DNA of 64,000 nt from JAPLUA01 sp964625855 (GTDB taxonomy: Bacteria > Verrucomicrobiota > Verrucomicrobiia > Limisphaerales > UBA8199), in assembly GCA_964625855.1 (NCBI GenBank), contig CAZVFC010000041.1:20477-84476 (forward strand), read 5' to 3'. Made by a program: the position numbers and the translations under genes. The notes beneath the pieces were generated by a model. That model ran no database searches, was not told where the DNA came from, and was given only the letters and a program-made list of their open reading frames with translations. Positions 18,844-27,819 of this stretch are shown here, in pieces (position 1 is the first letter of the stretch; every line of letters starts with the position of its first letter).

Positions 18844-19596
18844 TTACCGCACAGCCTTGGCGGCGAAGCGGTACATGTCACCCCGGTAAACGGCGTTCTC
18901 CATCTCGACGATCATGTCCTTGCCACAGAATGATGCGCCTTCGACCCGAAAGGCGGGGATTGGCCGGTCCACCTGGAAGACCTGAAGCCACTCGCCTTCG
19001 AGCACGATGGCGCTGAGCATCTGGTTGATCTCCGTCAGGTGGATGCCGTAATGCTTCTCGAAGACCCCGTAAAGCGACTGTTCCAGGTTGCGCCGCTGGA
19101 TGTCGGGGCAGAGCGTCAGCGAGATGTAGCGGGTCTCCTTCATCATGGGGATGCCGTCGGCCAGGCGGAGGCGCTCGATTTCGCAGAACGGGCCTTTGAG
19201 GGTGAATTGGCGGCCATTGATGGTCTGCGAGTGGTCTTCCTGATGCAGGTGAAAGCCGATGAGCCGGGTCGCGGGCTTGCGCCCGGCCTCGATCATGTTC
19301 CGCGTGAATCCGAAGATGCGGTTGATGGCCCGCAGCACGGGGAAATCGCGCACGAAGGTGCCCCGGCCCTTGACGCGGGTGACCCAGCCTTCCTTCTCCA
19401 GTTCGTGCAGGACCTTGCGCGCGGTGGTATTGCTGACGCCATAGCGCTCGATGATTTCGTTCTCCGAAGCCACCGGCGTGCCCGGCGCCAGCTCGCCACG
19501 CTGAATGGCGCCGACGATCTTGCGGCGGATGAGAAAGTATTTCGGCGGACTGTATTTATCCGTGGTCACAGCCTGAATCACTCGTTCGCTGCCCAT
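18844..19596 (-). CDS. GntR family regulator (HutC/UTRA subfamily)
   Basis: I place the start at ATG 19596, giving about 250 residues. The longer frame up to 19929 runs through a repeat array and is not credible protein. The N-terminal winged helix is typical: YFLIRRKIVGAIQRGELAPG, then ENEIIERYGVSNTTARKVLH and KGRGTFVRDF. The C-terminal half is a UTRA effector domain (MMKETRYISLTLCPD; VFEKHYGIHLTEI). Such repressors bind operators near their targets and release on binding a small ligand. The region just upstream holds the 11-bp repeat hairpin. The target genes are not evident. Confidence 0.88.
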   Translation of the reverse strand: MGSERVIQAVTTDKYSPPKYFLIRRKIVGAIQRGELAPGTPVASENEIIERYGVSNTTARKVLHELEKEGWVTRVKGRGTFVRDFPVLRAINRIFGFTRNMIEAGRKPATRLIGFHLHQEDHSQTINGRQFTLKGPFCEIERLRLADGIPMMKETRYISLTLCPDIQRRNLEQSLYGVFEKHYGIHLTEINQMLSAIVLEGEWLQVFQVDRPIPAFRVEGASFCGKDMIVEMENAVYRGDMYRFAAKAVR

Positions 19597-19707
19597 TAAG
19601 GGCTTTCGGCGCCACTTGTCAAGGAGGGCCGCACCAGCCTTCGGCAAACCCGCAGACTTCGGGTTCATTTCGGGCCGAGCCTCCCGATTCTCCAGCCCTT
19701 TGCGCTG

Positions 19708-19820
19708 TGTACACCGGAGGTACACCGGAGGTACACCGGATGCACAACGGATTCTCCGGTGTACCTCCGGTGTACCTCCGGCGTACCTCCGGCGTACCTC
19801 CGGCGTACCTCCGGTGTACA
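19708..19820. repeat. giant hairpin of 11-bp tandem units upstream of the GntR gene
   Basis: The left half (19708-19740) has three 11-nt units of the form GGTACACCGGA. The right half (19755-19820) has six units of the inverse form, TCCGGTGTACC or TCCGGCGTACC. A 14-nt spacer separates them. The halves can pair into a stem of about 33 bp or more, and surplus right-hand units could slip register. It begins about 110 bases upstream of the regulator start. Variation is mostly T/C at one position of the unit. Confidence 0.9.
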
Positions 19821-20018
19821 CGCTCTGGGAGGCTCTCCGGCCCGGAGGATGGGCATTGTGACCGCCGGGCCGACGCCTGCGCGAAGTGGCTGGAATGAAT
19901 GCGGTTAGAATCAGGCCGCGCTTACTCACCAGCGTAAACAGCCTTGTGCCAAGCCATTGCGTCGGGGGTCAGCGGGGGCAACCGGTAAGGAATGCCCTCG
20001 TTGGCTCGCTCACGCTTG

Positions 20019-23000
20019 CTAGTCGTGGCTGGCGGCCTTGACGCGCTGGTAGTTCGCGTCCAGTTCCGGCTGGAGCAGAATCAGCGCGGCCAGGCGGCGG
20101 GCGATGTGCGTGACTTCGCGGGCTTCATCCGTGGTCAATGGGCGGCCCAGCAAATCGTGCTCGCGGTAGCTCAGCCATTTCTTCAGCACCTGGTAGCCGC
20201 CAATGGTGTAGTCCCAGACCTTGTCCGGCACGTTCTGCCAATAGGCCGTGTCGTTGAGGTAAATGTCGTGCGTGGTTTTGCCCAGTAAACGTAGGACAGG
20301 CGTCTCGCCTGTTTCTGACTTTGCAGGAGCATGGGAAGACGGAGACAGGCGAGACGCCTGTCCTACGTTGAAAGCCTCCGCTTCTTCCGTCCGATACGCC
20401 CGCGTGAGCAGCTTGCCTTTGCCGGGCATGGTGACGCCTTCTTTCCCGGCGTGGCCCCAGCCAGCGGTGACGCTGAAATTCGGCGAACTGGTAGAGTGCA
20501 GTTCTGCCACGGCCTTCAACTCCGACCGCAACTTCCCACTGGTCACGCCGGGCACGGGCGTCTCCGTGTTCAGCAACGCCGCCACCTGTCGGCCCAATTC
20601 CGCCGACGCCAGCAACCCGGCCTTCGATGCCGGCAGCGGGATGCGCGGCCAGTCCTGCCGCACGCCGTCCGCATTCTCGGCGAGATATGCCGGTGCATAG
20701 CCGATGGCCAGCGCGTGGAGCCAAATCAGCGCGGCGGTGTCCGCGTCGGCGTCGGGATGCTGGATACGCAGCTTGGCGAGATAGGCGCGGGCGGCGGGTG
20801 AGAGGTTGGCGGTGGTTTTGCCGCTGCCTGCGTCCCGAGCCGGAGCCGCCTCCTGGAGAATGCTGCCAAACTCGCCATTGCCATCGTCTTTCTGCTTCGC
20901 CTTGGTAGGCGAGGCAGCGCGGAGCCGGAAGGGGAAGTAGTAGGCGTGGCCGCGCAGGAAATCGTTGTCGCCTAGCAACGGTGTGTAGAAAAACGGCACG
21001 CCCTCGGGACTTGCGACGCCAGCCGGGCGTGTCATGAGGAACTGGTTTCCCTTCCAGCACTGCGCCCAGAGCGTTGGGCGCGCCCGATTCCACAAGGGAC
21101 TGATGTCGCTGTAGTAGCACCAGCGCGTATCAAAGGGCCGGAGCGCATAGCGGCGCAGATGATCTGGCTGGAAATTCTCCGCCGCTTGGACCTTCCCACG
21201 AACTTTCTTGGCGTCGAATCCGGCGGCGGCTTCCGTCAATCCCGTGTTCAGGGTCTGCAATTGCTCCCAACTTACATTCGGATCGTAATATTGCCGCATC
21301 CGCATTTCGAGCGCATGGCGGTCGAAGTCCATCAGCGCGCCGCCGCGTTTCTCCATCAGTCCGTTGCTGGGAGGCTCCGCGCAAAGCTCTACGAGCTTCG
21401 GCCATCCGAGATAATGCGATGCAACATCGGCAGGCCGGCAGGAAAAGCGATTCGCGGGTGTTGGCTCGGCCTTCTCGTATTGGCGGTCGAGGTTCTTGGT
21501 CTTGAGGCTCGCGAGCAAATCCGCGCGCCGGTCCGCAGCGCGGGCGGCATTCAAGTCGTTGCGAAAGAGCACCGTCGGCTTCCGTTTCTTGCCCGTGCGG
21601 AGCAGTAACGACGTGGCCACCCCTTGCTGAATGCCGGGTGAGAAGCCTTGGATGGCGAAGATTGTTTCGCTGGTCCGCCCATCCGGAGCGTACTCCGAAA
21701 CCTTCCGATTGCCGTGCAGATTCTCGATCCAAACCTTGTCAAACGAAGCCAGCAGGTGCTTCCGCATCACAACGAAAGACGGGTCGCTAATCCAGGAGTG
21801 GTTCGAGATGAAGCTGATGATGCCTCGGCCAGTCTTGTCAGCGATCTTCCGCTCCGCGATGCGGAGGAAGCGGATGTAGAGATCGTCCAGGTTGAACTTC
21901 TTGATGCCCCACTCGGAGATCAGCCCTTCTTTGTATGGGTCCACCAAACCCTGCTCCTCCTCCGGGCTGACGCCAGCATACGCGTTGTAGGGCGGATTGC
22001 CGATGATGACGAGAATCTTCGTTTCCTGCTTCACTTTGCCGGCGCCGGCCCGCTCGGCTTCCAATTCCGGCCAGTTCTTGAGTTGTGGATTGGCGCCGGT
22101 GAAGTCCCATCCCGTAAGCGAATTGGTCAGGAATATGCCAGCGCGCTCGCCTTTGGCATCGTCCAGCGCCACGCCGAGGCTTTGCAGCAGGAGTCCCATT
22201 TGCAGATGCGCCACGACGAACGGCGCGGGCATCAACTCGAAGCCATAGACCCGGTTCATCGCCGCCTGTTTAGCTTCCATGATGGAGAGCACGCCCTCGC
22301 ACTTCTCTTCCTGGATCGTCTGCACGATGCGGCGGATCACCTGGACGAGGTAGGCAGCCGTGCCGCAGCAGAGATCGAGGACGAAGACGCGCGGGTCGGC
22401 CAGACCATCAGGGATGTCCAGTTCCTCGCGCAGCACCTTGTCCACACGCTCAACCTGGTACTCCACGATTTCCGGCGGGGTGTACCAGACCCCGAGTTCT
22501 TTGCGAAGTTCGGGGTCGAAGGCTTCGAGGAAGGGTTCGTAGAAGTATTGGACGGCGTGCGTCTCCAGGAACTTCTCGAAGAAGGCGGGGCGGTCCACGC
22601 GATTGAGGGCGGCGGCGGTCCAGTCCAGCACTTCCACCAGGCCGAGGGGGCCGAGCTTGGTGGGGGTGGCGACCTGCTCGAAGAGGGCCTTGATCATCGG
22701 CACATGGAGCGTCCACGCGGCGGCTTTCCAATCAAAGGCGTCCGCGCGTTGGGGTTTTTCCTTGTGCCAGAGCACCCAGGCCGAGAAGACGCCGTAGAAC
22801 AGGGTCTGCACGAGGGTGGAGCGAAAGAAGTGCTCGCCCTTCTCGGCCTCGAACTTCATGCCCAGCGCCTCTTCCAGCGCGGTGCGCACGGCGGTGAGGG
22901 CGGGGAGGTCGCCGGCATTTTCGACGCGGGCGCGGGCGTCGCGGGCGTAGGAGGCGAGGAAGAAGGCGAGATCGCGGGGGCTGTTGAGGGGCGCCGCGTG

Positions 23001-23537
23001 GAGCATCACGCGTTTGAGGTATTCGATGAAACGCTCGCCCAGGGCATCGGCAGCTTTGCGCGGATGGGCGGCGGCGGCCCAGAAGGCGGCTTCGCTGTCC
23101 GCGAGGCGGAAGGATTCGAGGAGCTGCATCGCGCCACCGGGACCACGCTTGAGCAGCAGGAAGTCGCGGTAATTGGTCAGCAGCACCTGGCCGTAGTGGG
23201 CGAGATATTCCTTCACCTGCGGCGTCGGGGCGATGTCGGCAAGTTCCTCGGAAGCCGGCTTGACCTCGATGACGCCGCGCGCCGGGTTAAGTCCGCGGAG
23301 CGGGGCTTCCTCGTCGGTGTTCCGGAGTTGGTCGGGCGTAAAGAGGCCGCCGTCGGGCAGGCCCGCGCCGCTGTTCTTGAGCTGGATAAGGCAGTGGACC
23401 TTGGGTTTGAGGGTGTGGCCGACGGCCTCAAGCAGTTTTGCCAGCGCGCCATAGCCGGAGGTTTCCCTGGTGGCAGCGCCACTGTCGCGGATTTCACGCA
23501 ATTCGGTCAGGTATGTTTCCAGCGGGTTCACGCTCAC
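20019..23537 (-). CDS. type ISP-like DNA methylase with predicted nuclease and specificity domains
   Basis: The 1172-residue protein has an N-terminal part with LPDGGLF and RGVIEVKP, fitting a PD-(D/E)xK nuclease. A methylase core follows (ELGVWYTPPEIVEY; motif I LDLCCGTAAYLV; catalytic NPPY in IIGNPPYNAYAG). The C-terminal region resembles type ISP specificity domains (DTAYWQNVPDKVWDYTIGGY). No Walker A or helicase motifs are visible, unlike full type ISP enzymes such as LlaBIII. Motif I has A where G is common and L for P after the aspartate. A 25-bp inverted repeat pair (20288-20369) is inserted in frame near the C-terminus. It probably modifies, and perhaps cuts, foreign DNA at asymmetric sites. 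Confidence 0.82.
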   Translation of the reverse strand: MSVNPLETYLTELREIRDSGAATRETSGYGALAKLLEAVGHTLKPKVHCLIQLKNSGAGLPDGGLFTPDQLRNTDEEAPLRGLNPARGVIEVKPASEELADIAPTPQVKEYLAHYGQVLLTNYRDFLLLKRGPGGAMQLLESFRLADSEAAFWAAAAHPRKAADALGERFIEYLKRVMLHAAPLNSPRDLAFFLASYARDARARVENAGDLPALTAVRTALEEALGMKFEAEKGEHFFRSTLVQTLFYGVFSAWVLWHKEKPQRADAFDWKAAAWTLHVPMIKALFEQVATPTKLGPLGLVEVLDWTAAALNRVDRPAFFEKFLETHAVQYFYEPFLEAFDPELRKELGVWYTPPEIVEYQVERVDKVLREELDIPDGLADPRVFVLDLCCGTAAYLVQVIRRIVQTIQEEKCEGVLSIMEAKQAAMNRVYGFELMPAPFVVAHLQMGLLLQSLGVALDDAKGERAGIFLTNSLTGWDFTGANPQLKNWPELEAERAGAGKVKQETKILVIIGNPPYNAYAGVSPEEEQGLVDPYKEGLISEWGIKKFNLDDLYIRFLRIAERKIADKTGRGIISFISNHSWISDPSFVVMRKHLLASFDKVWIENLHGNRKVSEYAPDGRTSETIFAIQGFSPGIQQGVATSLLLRTGKKRKPTVLFRNDLNAARAADRRADLLASLKTKNLDRQYEKAEPTPANRFSCRPADVASHYLGWPKLVELCAEPPSNGLMEKRGGALMDFDRHALEMRMRQYYDPNVSWEQLQTLNTGLTEAAAGFDAKKVRGKVQAAENFQPDHLRRYALRPFDTRWCYYSDISPLWNRARPTLWAQCWKGNQFLMTRPAGVASPEGVPFFYTPLLGDNDFLRGHAYYFPFRLRAASPTKAKQKDDGNGEFGSILQEAAPARDAGSGKTTANLSPAARAYLAKLRIQHPDADADTAALIWLHALAIGYAPAYLAENADGVRQDWPRIPLPASKAGLLASAELGRQVAALLNTETPVPGVTSGKLRSELKAVAELHSTSSPNFSVTAGWGHAGKEGVTMPGKGKLLTRAYRTEEAEAFNVGQASRLSPSSHAPAKSETGETPVLRLLGKTTHDIYLNDTAYWQNVPDKVWDYTIGGYQVLKKWLSYREHDLLGRPLTTDEAREVTHIARRLAALILLQPELDANYQRVKAASHD
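20288..20369. repeat. paired inverted REP-like element inside the methylase gene
   Basis: Perfect 25-nt inverted arms lie at 20288-20312 and 20345-20369, with a 32-nt spacer. Each arm holds its own hairpin (ACAGGCG, 3-nt loop, CGCCTGT) and the core AGGCGAGACGC or its complement. The element is read through in frame, giving VGQASRLS and GETPVLRL in the protein, which look unlike the surrounding family sequence. Confidence 0.9.
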
Positions 23538-23633
23538 GAGTGTCCGGACCGCGGCAGACTAACCTGAAGGAATGCGGAAGGGCAAGGGGGCAGAGTCAGA
23601 GAATACTCCAGACCTGCAGAGCGGCGCAGAGGA

Positions 23634-23660
23634 GGGCAGGCGAGACGCACTGCCCTACGC
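23634..23660. repeat. REP-like element with AGGCGAGACGC core
   Basis: The hairpin pairs GGGCAG (23634-23639) with CTGCCC (23650-23655) around GCG-AGA-CGC. Its CCCTAC edge supplies the TAG stop codon of the helicase gene read from the other strand. Confidence 0.75.
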
Positions 23661-25811
23661 TACCACTTCCACCGGACACTTCGGAAGAGCGTCAATGAAG
23701 GCCTGGCCGTATTGCTTGGTCAGGATGCGGTTGTCGAGGGCGACGATGATGCCCTGGTCGGTCTTGGTGCGGATGAGGCGGCCGACCCCCTGGCGGAACT
23801 TGAGAATGGCCTCCGGCAGCGAGAACTCGCGGAAGGAGTCGCCACCCCGGGCTTCAATGGCCTCGATCCGCGCCTCGATGAGGGGATGGTCCGGCACAGC
23901 GAAGGGCAGGCGGGTGATGATGACGTTGGACAAGGCTTCGCCGGGCACATCCACGCCCTGCCAGAAGCTGTCGGTGCCGAAGAGCACCGAGTTCACGTCT
24001 TCTTTGAACTTCTCCAGCATCACCGAGCGCGGCGTGCCGGTGCCCTGGACAAAGCACGCGAGGCGGAGCCGGTCGAAGAAGGGCTGCATGAGTTCGGCGA
24101 CTTCCTGGAGCAGCTTGAAATTGGTGAAGAGGACGAAGGCCTTGCCGTGGGTGAGCTTGACGAAATGCCCGATCCAGTGGATGAGGGCGTCGCGGTAGCC
24201 TTCGGCGCGCGGGTCGGGCATCTTGCCGACGACGTAGAGCTTCATCTGCCGCTCGTAATCGAACGGGGTGCCGACTTGGAGCAGCGTGGCGGCCTCGGCG
24301 CCGACACGATGGGCAAAGTAGTTCAGGCCGGATTGCCTTCCCGGTCCGGCGCGCTGTTGCGTGTTGCGTGTTGCGTGTTGCGTGGACTCCCCGACGGAAC
24401 ACGCACCACGCACCACGCCTGAGACTGAGAGCGTGGCGCTGGTCATCACGACCGAGGTGCTGGCGCCGAACAGGCGGCGGCGCAGGTACTCGGCCACGTC
24501 AATCGGCGCGGCATTCAGCGCCAGGGTCTTCTGCGTCCGGCCGGTTCGCTCGACCCAATAGACGTAATCCTCGGCGCTCTGGTTGAGGAAGATGGCGATC
24601 TCCTCGCGCAACTCCCCCAAGCGTCGGTTGCACTCCATCAGCTCCTGGCCGATGTCCTTGTCCTCACTCAGCTTGATTAGTTCGCTGACCGCTTCGCGCA
24701 GGCGTTGGATAGGGAGGGTAACGTTGTCCTTGACCAGCTCGGGCCGGCGGATGCGCAATTCGCTCCACTCGCGCCGCCGGGAGGCCGCCGCTTCGCCACC
24801 GCCGAAACTGCGCTTTCTGGCCGCCTGCTGCAACTCCTGACAGGCGCCTTCCACATCGGCGAAGAAGCCGTCCGCCTCCTTGAGCAGATCGGCGACGAGT
24901 TTGACGGCGGCGCCCTTGCGCAAGGTAGCCAGCAGGCCCTTCTCGGTGCGCGGATTCCAAAGCCGATGCAAGGCGTAGCGGACCTGGCCGCTGGAAACAC
25001 TCAGCCCGATGTGCCTGGAGGCGACATGCTCCATCTGGTGCGCCTCGTCGAAGATGACGAAGTCATTGCGGAACAGGATGCCGCCTTCGACTTCCTCCTC
25101 CAGGCCGCCCAAGAGGGTGAAGAAGAGGGTGTGGTTCAGCACGACCACGTCCGAGGAGAGGATGCGATTGCGCGCTCGCTGGAAGAAGCAAACGCCATGA
25201 TCCTTGGCAAAGTCGGATGGGTAACCGCAGAGTTTTGGCGAGCACAGACCTCGCTCGGAGCAGACCTGGTCCCAAACCTTCGGGTCGGGCTCAATGTCAA
25301 AGTCCGATAGGCTGCCGTCCGTGGTGTTCTTCGACCACTCGTGAATCCGCTGCAGCTCTTCGGTCTCCGAGGAAGTAAAGAGGTTGGGCGCCTGCTGGAC
25401 GGCTTTCTGGAGCCGGCGGGTGCAGAGGTAATTGCCCCGGCCTTTGAGCATGGTGAAGCTGAACTTCACCGGCAGGATCTGCTCGAGTATGGGCAGGTCT
25501 TTCTGCGTAAGCTGCTCTTGCAGGTTAATGGTGTGGGTGCAGATGACCGCCTTCTTCTTGTTCGCGACGGCGTAGAGGATCGCCGGGACGAGGTAAGCAA
25601 GGCTCTTGCCGACGCCGGTGCCGGCCTCGACTGCCAGGTGCTCGCCGGCCTGCAAGGCGCGCGCGACGGCCACAGCCATTTCCTGCTGCTGGGGGCGAAA
25701 CTCGAAGTTCTTTGAGCGGGACAGGATGCCCTTCGGGGAGAAGATGTCCGCGGTCTGCTGGACGAGGTCCGCGCCTGCGCTGGCAGGTTGGGATTCGATG
25801 ACGCTGATCAT
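23655..25811 (-). CDS. DinG/XPD-like ATP-dependent DNA helicase
   Basis: The 718-residue superfamily 2 helicase has Walker A AGTGVGKSLAYLVPA, the DEAH box VIFDEAHQMEHV and four cysteines of an Fe-S cluster (LCTRRL, VCSERGLCSPKLCG and HGVCFFQ, with some choice in the exact set). The C-terminal helicase half has FTNFKLLQEVAE and FWQGVDVPGEALS, plus the final QGVGRLIRTKTDQG. It unwinds DNA 5' to 3', with roles in repair and R-loop removal in relatives. About 28 residues around nt 24350-24420 (ESTQHATRNTQ) come from a repeat inserted in frame. The stop codon lies in a REP-like element. It is followed downstream by the methylase gene. Confidence 0.9.
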   Translation of the reverse strand: MISVIESQPASAGADLVQQTADIFSPKGILSRSKNFEFRPQQQEMAVAVARALQAGEHLAVEAGTGVGKSLAYLVPAILYAVANKKKAVICTHTINLQEQLTQKDLPILEQILPVKFSFTMLKGRGNYLCTRRLQKAVQQAPNLFTSSETEELQRIHEWSKNTTDGSLSDFDIEPDPKVWDQVCSERGLCSPKLCGYPSDFAKDHGVCFFQRARNRILSSDVVVLNHTLFFTLLGGLEEEVEGGILFRNDFVIFDEAHQMEHVASRHIGLSVSSGQVRYALHRLWNPRTEKGLLATLRKGAAVKLVADLLKEADGFFADVEGACQELQQAARKRSFGGGEAAASRRREWSELRIRRPELVKDNVTLPIQRLREAVSELIKLSEDKDIGQELMECNRRLGELREEIAIFLNQSAEDYVYWVERTGRTQKTLALNAAPIDVAEYLRRRLFGASTSVVMTSATLSVSGVVRGACSVGESTQHATRNTQQRAGPGRQSGLNYFAHRVGAEAATLLQVGTPFDYERQMKLYVVGKMPDPRAEGYRDALIHWIGHFVKLTHGKAFVLFTNFKLLQEVAELMQPFFDRLRLACFVQGTGTPRSVMLEKFKEDVNSVLFGTDSFWQGVDVPGEALSNVIITRLPFAVPDHPLIEARIEAIEARGGDSFREFSLPEAILKFRQGVGRLIRTKTDQGIIVALDNRILTKQYGQAFIDALPKCPVEVVA
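24352..24418. repeat. GCGTGTT tandem repeat with inverted partner, inside the helicase gene
   Basis: About four tandem copies of the 7-mer GTTGCGT or GCGTGTT (24352-24385) are followed after about 15 nt by CACGCAC-type units (24400-24418) that can pair with them. The element is read in frame and yields the low-complexity string TQHATRNTQ. It interrupts a region between helicase motifs, so function may be preserved. Confidence 0.75.
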
Positions 25812-25820
25812 GGGTGGGAT

Positions 25821-25841
25821 GGACAGGCGAGACGCCTGTCC
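25821..25841. repeat. REP-like hairpin with AGGCGAGACGC core
   Basis: GGACAGGCG and CGCCTGTCC form a perfect 9-bp stem with an AGA loop. It lies in the 29-base gap between the acyltransferase stop and the helicase start on the minus strand, so it separates two co-directional genes. Confidence 0.85.
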
Positions 25842-26521
25842 TACCTTGGGCGGCGGACGATGACTTCCTGGGGCGCTTGGTTCTTGACGATCATGTTGGC
25901 GGGGAGAATGCCGCGCCAGTTGGTGCTGGGATAGATAACCGAGCCGCGGCCGATGATGCTGCCGGGGTTCAGCACGGCGTTACAGCCGATATCGGTATTA
26001 TCGCCCACTAAGGCGCCGAACTTCGGCAAGCCGGTATCGAAGGGTTGCCCGTTCATGTCCACCGTAACATTTCCGGGCCCGAAGCGGACGTTGGAAATCT
26101 TGACCCCGGCACCCAGGTGCGACCGGTAGCCCAAGATGGAGTCGCCAATATAGTTGAAATGAGGGGCGACCGCTTCATTGAACAGCAGGGAGTTCTTCAC
26201 CTCGCAGGAATTGCCCACGACGCAGTTGTCGCCGATGATCACGTGCTCGCGGATGTAGGCGTTGTGGCGGATCTCACAGTTGCATCCGATGATCGCTGGG
26301 CCTTTGATCATCGCCCCATCCTCGACCACCGTGCCTTCACCAATGAAGACCCGCTCCCCAACATAAGCCACACCTTCGCAGCGGTTATGCAGGCCCGGGT
26401 GAAGATTGGCGTCGAGGTAAGCCCGAATCTTCTTGAGCGCGTCCCAGGCATACTCGCACCCGTCAAAAACGGCCGCATGGGCGGTTTGGGTAAGGTCGAA
26501 CAAGTCCGCTGGTTTGAACAT
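25841..26521 (-). CDS. hexapeptide-repeat (left-handed beta-helix) acyl- or nucleotidyltransferase
   Basis: The 226-residue protein is built of hexapeptide repeats from about residue 50 on (VFIGEGTVVEDGAMIKGPAI, IIGDNCVVGNSCEV). It resembles the C-terminal acetyltransferase half of GlmU-like enzymes. The HFNYIGDSILGYRSHLGAG motif holds the Asn and Tyr often found near the active site. It has no N-terminal Rossmann pyrophosphorylase domain, so it is an acyltransferase alone, or an arm of a split enzyme. A UDP-sugar substrate is likely but unproven. The gene is divergent from the desulfurase gene across a 110-bp shared upstream region. Confidence 0.8.
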   Translation of the reverse strand: MFKPADLFDLTQTAHAAVFDGCEYAWDALKKIRAYLDANLHPGLHNRCEGVAYVGERVFIGEGTVVEDGAMIKGPAIIGCNCEIRHNAYIREHVIIGDNCVVGNSCEVKNSLLFNEAVAPHFNYIGDSILGYRSHLGAGVKISNVRFGPGNVTVDMNGQPFDTGLPKFGALVGDNTDIGCNAVLNPGSIIGRGSVIYPSTNWRGILPANMIVKNQAPQEVIVRRPR

Positions 26522-26631
26522 GGCGGCAACTTAGGCCAAAGCACGCCGCCGGGAAACCACTTTTCCGCCGGCATTGGCAGCAGCGGCAGGCTTGAGGTAG
26601 TGTTTGGCATCCGAAAGCTGGAATTGGCAGC

Positions 26632-27819
26632 ATGCAGACGGTCTATTTTGACTATAACGCCACCACGCCACTGGACCCAGCGGTCCGGGAGGCGATGCTG
26701 CCGTTTCTCGGGGAGGTGTGGGGGAACCCCTCCAGCATACACCACGTCGGACGCCAGGCTCGCGCGGTGTTGGATGAGGCGCACGAACGGGTCGGGCGGG
26801 TGCTGGGCTGCAAACCCAGCGAGGTCATCTTCACGAGCGGCGGAACGGAGAGCGCCAACCTGGCCATCTTCGGCACGGCGCGGCATTTGAAGGCCAAGGG
26901 CCGTCATATTATCACCTCAGCCATCGAGCACGCGGCGGTGCTTGAGTGCTGCGATTACCTGGCGCAGCGCGAGGGCTTTGAGTTAACGCGGTTGCCGGTG
27001 GATCGCGGGGGGCTCGTCTCGCCTGAATCGCTGGCCGACGCGCTTCGGCCCGACACGATCCTGGTTTCAGTAATGGCGGCGAATAATGAGATCGGGACAA
27101 TCCAACCCGTGGCGGAATTGGGCGCGATCTGCCGCCAGCGGGGCGTGGTGTTTCACACGGACGCCGTGCAGTGGTTCGGCAAGGAGCCATTCGAGGACAT
27201 TCACCAGTTCAACGCGGACTTGGTTTCCATCTGCGCGCACAAGATCCATGGCCCGAAGGGCGCCGGGGCGCTCTTTGCCTGGTCCCCCTTGCGACCGGAT
27301 GCGATCCTGCTGGGAGGCAGCCATGAAAACGAGCGCCGCGCCGGCACGGAGAATCTAGCGGGAATTATCGGTTTGGCGGAGACGCTGGAGCGCTTCGCAC
27401 AGCCTCCGGTCTTTGAGAAAGAAAGGGTGGTGCCGATGGCTGCGCGACTGCTGCAGCTCGTTGATGGATTAGCGGGTGTGCAGTTTGTCGGCTCACGCGA
27501 ACGGCGGCTCTCAAATACAGTGTCTTTCGTGGTCAAAGATGTGGATAGCCTGCCAGTTCTGGCTGGGCTGGATCTGGAAGGCATCTGCGCATCAAGCGGT
27601 TCAGCGTGTTCGGCTGGGTCGTCGGAGCCCTCGCACGTAATCCGCGCCTTGGGTATCGGCGAGGCAGCCACTAACTCGTTGGTCCGCTTCTCCCTGGGCC
27701 GAGACTCCACGATGGAAGAGGTTGCCCAGGTTGAGAAGGTGCTGCCGGAAGTGATCAGGCGGGCACGGGAGGAACCCGCAGCGCCGCTGCAGCAGGCGAG
27801 ACGCAGCGGCGCCGAATAA
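26632..27819 (+). CDS. cysteine desulfurase (NifS/IscS type)
   Basis: The 395-residue PLP enzyme starts MQTVYFDYNATTPLDP, the usual NifS/IscS opening. It has TSGGTESANLAIFG, the cofactor contact HTDAVQWFGK and the PLP lysine in CAHKIHGPKGAGALF. The catalytic cysteine loop is SSGSACSAGSSEPSHV. It frees sulfur from cysteine for Fe-S cluster and thio-cofactor assembly. No iscU or iscA gene is next to it. The last residues (QQARRSGAE) fall on a copy of the AGGCGAGACGC repeat, so the C-terminus seems to have been replaced by repeat sequence. Confidence 0.93.
   Translation: MQTVYFDYNATTPLDPAVREAMLPFLGEVWGNPSSIHHVGRQARAVLDEAHERVGRVLGCKPSEVIFTSGGTESANLAIFGTARHLKAKGRHIITSAIEHAAVLECCDYLAQREGFELTRLPVDRGGLVSPESLADALRPDTILVSVMAANNEIGTIQPVAELGAICRQRGVVFHTDAVQWFGKEPFEDIHQFNADLVSICAHKIHGPKGAGALFAWSPLRPDAILLGGSHENERRAGTENLAGIIGLAETLERFAQPPVFEKERVVPMAARLLQLVDGLAGVQFVGSRERRLSNTVSFVVKDVDSLPVLAGLDLEGICASSGSACSAGSSEPSHVIRALGIGEAATNSLVRFSLGRDSTMEEVAQVEKVLPEVIRRAREEPAAPLQQARRSGAE
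27781..27812. repeat. REP-like element at the 3' end of the desulfurase gene
   Basis: GCGCCGCTGC (27781-27790) and GCAGCGGCGC (27803-27812) are inverted copies around a loop containing the AGGCGAGACGC core. It encodes the last residues and lies just before the TAA. Confidence 0.7.

Noticed and set aside
19708..19820. CRISPR array
   Set aside because: Units are contiguous 11-mers without spacers, and arranged as inverted halves.
19597..19929. Extended N-terminus of the GntR regulator running through the repeat
   Set aside because: Gives a repeated YTGGTPEVRRR-type string from the array; the winged helix starts after ATG 19596.
21648..23567. Long open frame (639 codons, plus strand) opposite the methylase gene
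   Set aside because: Mirror of the methylase gene in a G+C-rich stretch. The methylase strand has family motifs (NPPY, specificity end) and the mirror has none.
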